A stretch of DNA of 64,000 bases from Owenia fusiformis (Eukaryota > Annelida > Polychaeta > Sabellida > Oweniidae): the NCBI GenBank assembly GCA_903813345.2, contig CAIIXF020000169.1, positions 1 through 64,000 of the forward strand, read 5' to 3'. The position numbers were made by a program, and so were the translations under genes. Of the stretch, positions 62,431 to 64,000 are shown one piece after another (position 1 is the first letter of the stretch; each line of letters starts with the position of its first letter). The notes under the pieces are model-generated. The model was given only the letters and a program-made list of their open reading frames with translations. It did not search any database and had not been told where the DNA came from.

Positions 62431-62630
62431 TTCGAACCCATAGAACCATATAGGAACGTCATTTTGAATGTTACGTGATAAATCCATATAAGGCTTTTAG
62501 AACAATGTGGGGAAAGATGAGGGGAAACCCCTGACACCTGTTCACGATTTTATCCGAACGTTCATCGGATCATTTCGGTTTTTATGCACTTCATTATTTT
62601 ACCGAAGTTTGCCGATTCGATTCGTCGTAT

Positions 62631-62850
62631 TTCGGAATATTGGGGACAATTTTATACTCCATTGGGAGTATTTTTAATCTACTTCTTATTACGAAGATTC
62701 CCGAACCTTGTTCGGATTAATCCGGATTTTCTGACCTACTTCATCTACCGAGATTTAACGAGTTAACATTCGTCTAATTTCGGAATCCTGGTGACAATTT
62801 TATACTCCATTGGAGTATTTTTGATCTACTTTTTCTGGATTTTGCCCTAC
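62631..62850 (+). repeat. Tandem duplication, 148-bp period
   Basis: TTCGGAATATTGGGGACAAT...TACTCCATTGG occurs at 62631 and again at 62779 with small changes. Both are followed by AGTATTTTT.ATCTACTT. The 60-codon frame at 62584 crosses the first copy and is not supported as a gene. Confidence 0.8.
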
Positions 62851-62885
62851 TTATTATAAGTTGACAGCAAGCAAATCAAAAAGTT

Positions 62886-62970
62886 CGCCATGAACGGGTT
62901 TCGATCGACTAACCTAGAGAGTGGAAGCTAAACACGCTAGCCATGAGGCTAACGTTCACCTGTGTGAGAT
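62886..62970 (-). repeat. tRNA-derived module, minus strand
   Basis: On the minus strand, AGGTGAACG is followed by TAGCCTCATGG (weak box A, 62951-62941), then GATCGAAACCC (box B type, 62906-62896). It cannot fold as a complete tRNA, so I read it as a SINE head. Confidence 0.5.
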
Positions 62971-63063
62971 GATAAAAGTATCATATATTTATACCGAGCG
63001 TCAATTTAGAATGATCTTCGCTTTTGACTCCACTTAGATACAACTCGTCAGTTGTATCCAGAA

Positions 63064-63128
63064 TAGGTGAACGCCTATGGTGTTAGTGAATAACCAAATC
63101 CCAGGCGAGTGGTTCGTATCCCACCGTG
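63064..63128 (+). repeat. tRNA-derived module, plus strand
   Basis: AGGTGAACGCCTATGG is followed by GTGG-TTCGTAT-CCCAC, a T-arm-like box B (63111-63121). It shares AGGTGAACG with the minus-strand module at 62886-62970, so the two look like diverged SINE heads facing away from each other. Confidence 0.5.
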
Positions 63129-63409
63129 ATATGTTATTTTTGCTTTATTAATACGACAGAAAGGAGCAAGGTGTAGGTTTGAAAACAAGACGTACGTTTA
63201 TTTCAATACAGTTTTAGAAACATTAACCTCTGATAATTGAAGGATTTCCACTTCTGAAGCGCGACTAGATCTAAGAAGTTCATTAATCAAGACAGTGTAA
63301 ACCTTTTAGATATATGTTAGACAATGTACACGCCCCGTGTGGAATCAACTAAATGTTACATTTTGGATTTCATTGAGATCCTGTCATAGTCCTAAAATTT
63401 ATTTTCTGG

Positions 63410-63572
63410 AACATCATTTTTTCAACACTGATACAAATTTCCCTGACATTTCCATGACATGTCTACAGTTTCAAAATTCCCGGACTCTTTGGCCCTTTTT
63501 GACCTTATTTTAAAATTCTCTGACATTTCAGGCACTTGGAAAATTAAATCAAAACCCTGACATTTCCAGGTG
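63410..63572 (-). repeat. CTGACATTTCC short repeat cluster
   Basis: CCTGACATTTCCA or close variants recur at about 63442, 63519 and 63557, interleaved with AAAATT-CC-GGACT-like pieces. The 70-codon minus-strand frame here is a translation of the repeat. Confidence 0.55.
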
Positions 63573-63649
63573 TGTACGAACGCTGGAATTATTCTTAAAA
63601 TATCCTTCAAACAAAAGGGGAAAATGCTATGCACAAATACTCTAATTTA

Positions 63650-63705
63650 GTTGTATTGTAATGCGTTGTATTACATTGCATTGCATTGTATTGTGTATTT
63701 ATTTG
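63650..63705 (+). repeat. (ATTGT/ATTGC)n microsatellite
   Basis: Imperfect TTGTATTGTAATGCGTTGTA-type pentanucleotide repeat. The remaining sequence to the window end shows no supportable gene. Confidence 0.8.
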
Positions 63706-64000
63706 AGTGTCCGTTGACGGTAAAGAAGGCATTTAAAAGTTATTTGTGAAACTTAATAAACTTAATAAACAATACTTTAACAGTATTCTGTTATGGCAAA
63801 GTATATTTCATTTTTTCTCTTGTTCTCTACAATCTGCGTTGAGGACACTGAAGCATATGTCTGTATTTTGTTGGTGGGGAACAGCGTATCCTATCGTTCA
63901 CGGAGCAAATTCAACTCTCGTTCACGAGTACCTTGTTTTTGGGCTCTTGTCCCAAAGATAACGATTGTATAAGGTTGCATAATCAGGATTATGAGCTTTC

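Overview
This window looks like repeat-dominated, gene-poor, AT-rich animal nuclear DNA. Palindromic MITEs, tRNA-derived (pol III) modules, minisatellites and an animal-type DDE transposase relic point to a marine invertebrate, most likely a mollusc. That placement is inference: no gene here identifies the species. There are no bacterial operons and no intact long protein-coding gene.

Layout. 1-25704 is an almost perfectly homogeneous head-to-tail satellite with a 153-bp unit, 168 full copies, entering from beyond the left edge. The last ten copies share one diagnostic C-to-G change. A short N gap (25713-25735) separates it from a second satellite (25736-26772) built of 70- and 79-bp monomers in a higher-order pattern. 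26773-34100 holds AT-rich DNA with hairpins, a dispersed repeat, a degenerate ~250-bp tandem repeat, a ~78-bp minisatellite and a ~160-bp tandem repeat. 34405-34509 is a compact MITE with PIF/Harbinger-like target duplications. 37743-40700 is a 2.96-kb non-autonomous element with ~320-bp inverted termini and a 6-bp target duplication. 41183-41357 is a palindromic MITE. 41630-43327 (minus) is a frameshifted DDE transposase with a C-terminal SWIM zinc finger. It abuts a (TG)-rich microsatellite, followed by a ~89-bp AT-rich tandem array (44808-48150) that is split by a unique island resembling an acidic coding exon. 50260-51531 holds short open frames on opposite strands, each preceded by the same 26-bp motif.

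52563-61745 is dominated by two inverted copies of a ~2.3-kb foldback element carrying a tRNA-like pol III promoter. The first lies inside a PIF/Harbinger-like MITE. The second is truncated at the tip of a giant hairpin and carries a 622-bp nested insertion with a clean 5-bp target duplication. The right end holds more tRNA-like modules and small tandem duplications.

The sequence shows no pathway. The regional story is satellite amplification next to a nest of non-autonomous, mostly palindromic mobile elements, with one decayed transposase and a few possible exon fragments.
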